From Gordonia polyisoprenivorans NBRC 16320 = JCM 10675 (GTDB lineage Bacteria; Actinomycetota; Actinomycetes; Mycobacteriales; Mycobacteriaceae), in the NCBI RefSeq assembly GCF_000241325.1, contig NZ_BAEI01000025.1:62001-126000 (forward strand): a stretch of 64,000 bases of DNA, written 5' to 3'. Position 1 is the first letter of the stretch, and each line of letters starts with the position of its first letter. The notes under the pieces were generated by a model. That model saw nothing but the letters and a program-made list of their open reading frames with translations. It did no database searches and was not told where the DNA came from. This document shows, in pieces, positions 62,824-64,000 of this stretch. The translations under genes and the position numbers were made by a program.

Positions 62824-63920
62824 CCACCACCGACACCGCGGTCGCGGCGAAGTTGTCGATGCTCGACCGGTTCCTGCCGGTGTGGATCGGCGCAGCAATG
62901 GTCGCGGGCCTGATGCTGGGCCGCACCGTTCCCGGCCTGGGTGACGCCCTGGCGGCCGTGGAGATCGACGGCATCTCGCTGCCAATCGCTCTCGGACTGC
63001 TGATCATGATGTATCCGGTGCTGGCCAAGGTGCGCTACGACCGACTCGACTCGGTCACTGGCGATCGTCGCCTGCTCCTGGGATCGCTCCTGCTGAACTG
63101 GATCGTCGGACCCGCGTTGATGTTCGCGCTGGCCTGGCTTCTGCTCCCGGACCTACCGGAATACCGGACCGGACTGATCATCGTCGGTCTGGCGCGCTGT
63201 ATCGCGATGGTCATCATCTGGAACGACCTGGCGTGCGGCGACCGCGAGGCGGCTGCCGTCCTCGTCGCACTGAACTCGGTGTTCCAGGTGATCATGTTCG
63301 CCGTGCTGGGCTGGTTCTACCTTTCGGTGCTACCCGGATGGCTCGGCCTGGAACAGACGACCATCGACACCTCGCCGTGGCAGATCGCGAAGTCGGTGCT
63401 GATCTTCCTCGGAATCCCGTTGATCGCCGGCTATCTCACCCGCCGCATCGGCGAACGGGCCAGAGGCCGCGAATGGTACGAATCCTCGTTCCTCCCGCGA
63501 TTGGGGCCGTGGGCCCTCTACGGTCTGCTGTTCACCATCGTCATCCTGTTCGCCTTGCAGGGGGAGCAGATCACCTCTCACCCGTGGGACGTCGTGCGGA
63601 TCGCGCTGCCGCTGCTGATCTACTTCGCGGTGATGTGGGGTGGCGGATTCGTCCTCGGCGCCGCGATGGGGCTGGGTTACGCACGGACCACCACGCTGGC
63701 GTTCACCGCCGCCGGCAACAACTTCGAACTCGCCATCGCCGTCGCGATCGCGACCTATGGTGCGACCTCCGGCCAGGCTCTCGCCGGGGTCATCGGGCCA
63801 CTGATCGAGGTCCCGGTTCTCGTCGCCCTCGTCTATGTGTCCCTGGCGTTGCGGAAACGCTTCACAACTCCCACTGCTTCTAGCCTAGATGTGTCGAAGG
63901 AGCCTGCTCGCGATGTCTGA
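62820..63920 (+). CDS. acr3: Arsenite efflux permease ACR3
   Basis: 366 aa, GTG start overlapping the arsR stop (GTGA). About ten membrane helices. The Cys of TM4, essential in ACR3, is present in LARCIAMVIIWNDLACGD. The family motif GNNFELAIAVAIATYG lies near residue 300. Exports arsenite using the proton-motive force. The next gene begins inside the last codons (8-bp overlap). Confidence 0.9.
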   Translation: MTTTDTAVAAKLSMLDRFLPVWIGAAMVAGLMLGRTVPGLGDALAAVEIDGISLPIALGLLIMMYPVLAKVRYDRLDSVTGDRRLLLGSLLLNWIVGPALMFALAWLLLPDLPEYRTGLIIVGLARCIAMVIIWNDLACGDREAAAVLVALNSVFQVIMFAVLGWFYLSVLPGWLGLEQTTIDTSPWQIAKSVLIFLGIPLIAGYLTRRIGERARGREWYESSFLPRLGPWALYGLLFTIVILFALQGEQITSHPWDVVRIALPLLIYFAVMWGGGFVLGAAMGLGYARTTTLAFTAAGNNFELAIAVAIATYGATSGQALAGVIGPLIEVPVLVALVYVSLALRKRFTTPTASSLDVSKEPARDV

Positions 63921-64000
63921 GAATGCGTTGGACGAACACCTACGTCGCGGTGAACACCGCGAGCAGCCCGAACTGTTGATGCCTCATACCGTGTTGGCCC
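63913..64000 (+). CDS. Third gene of the ars operon, N-terminal fragment
   Basis: 29 codons visible (MSENALDEHLRRGEHREQPE...), running off the window. The ATG lies within the last codons of acr3, so it is translationally coupled and very likely part of the arsenic operon. The fragment is too short to name a family. Confidence 0.55.
   Translation, partial: MSENALDEHLRRGEHREQPELLMPHTVLA

Noticed and set aside
1-64000. Transposase, integrase or attachment site bounding the defence island
   Set aside because: None seen; the island edge at about 13104 shows no tRNA gene or direct repeat that I can recognise.

Overview
The window is high-GC actinobacterial DNA, with GTG starts, 4-bp ATGA/GTGA gene overlaps, and many TetR, LysR and MarR regulators beside oxidoreductases. 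It most resembles Mycobacteriales of the Gordonia/Rhodococcus kind. The genus is inferred from gene content (cholesterol oxidase, Baeyer-Villiger monooxygenase, arylsulfotransferase, AfsA-like protein), not from a marker gene. I see no rRNA, tRNA, CRISPR array or transposase.

Left end (1-13103) is a defence island. It holds the last four genes of a type 2 BREX (Pgl) phage-resistance system: the 3' part of pglY, then pglZ, brxD and brxHI, nearly all overlapping. pglW and pglX would lie left of the window. Directly downstream, behind its own leaderless-type promoter, is a pair of dynamin-like GTPases: a 1222-residue protein with two GTPase domains and a 525-residue partner. I know of no described link between such a pair and BREX, so it is the best candidate here for an undescribed defence module.

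The middle (13176-54823) is metabolic and transport backbone. It contains an HD-domain protein and an amine oxidase; small membrane proteins; and a mirror-image LysR-EamA><EamA-LysR locus whose two exporters have lost their stop codons and run into each other's antisense strand. Further right come a Baeyer-Villiger monooxygenase operon with a TetR regulator, a MarR-controlled pair of amidohydrolases, and an FMN reductase/TetR/TetX-like monooxygenase cluster behind two palindromic operators. These are followed by an arylsulfotransferase, two SDR enzymes with regulators, a secreted beta-lactamase-fold protein, an APC permease, PEP synthase, and a TetR-controlled DHA2 efflux pump. The stretch ends with a zinc alcohol dehydrogenase, a metNIQ-type ABC importer, a cholesterol oxidase, and a saccharopine-dehydrogenase-like/acyl-CoA ligase/SDR operon.

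The right end (54899-62386, minus strand) holds two poorly known proteins and a tightly coupled operon: AfsA-like hotdog protein, HAD phosphatase, MFS exporter, cytochrome P450, FAD monooxygenase and a GAF-like protein. This gene set is what a gamma-butyrolactone-like signal pathway with its own exporter would need, although the AfsA gene lacks its 5' part. Divergent from it is an arsenic-resistance operon (arsR, acr3, start of a third gene) that runs off the window.

Two genes (the DUF1206 protein and the alcohol dehydrogenase) have short tandem duplications spanning their stop codons, and one small membrane protein carries a four-copy 15-bp in-frame repeat.
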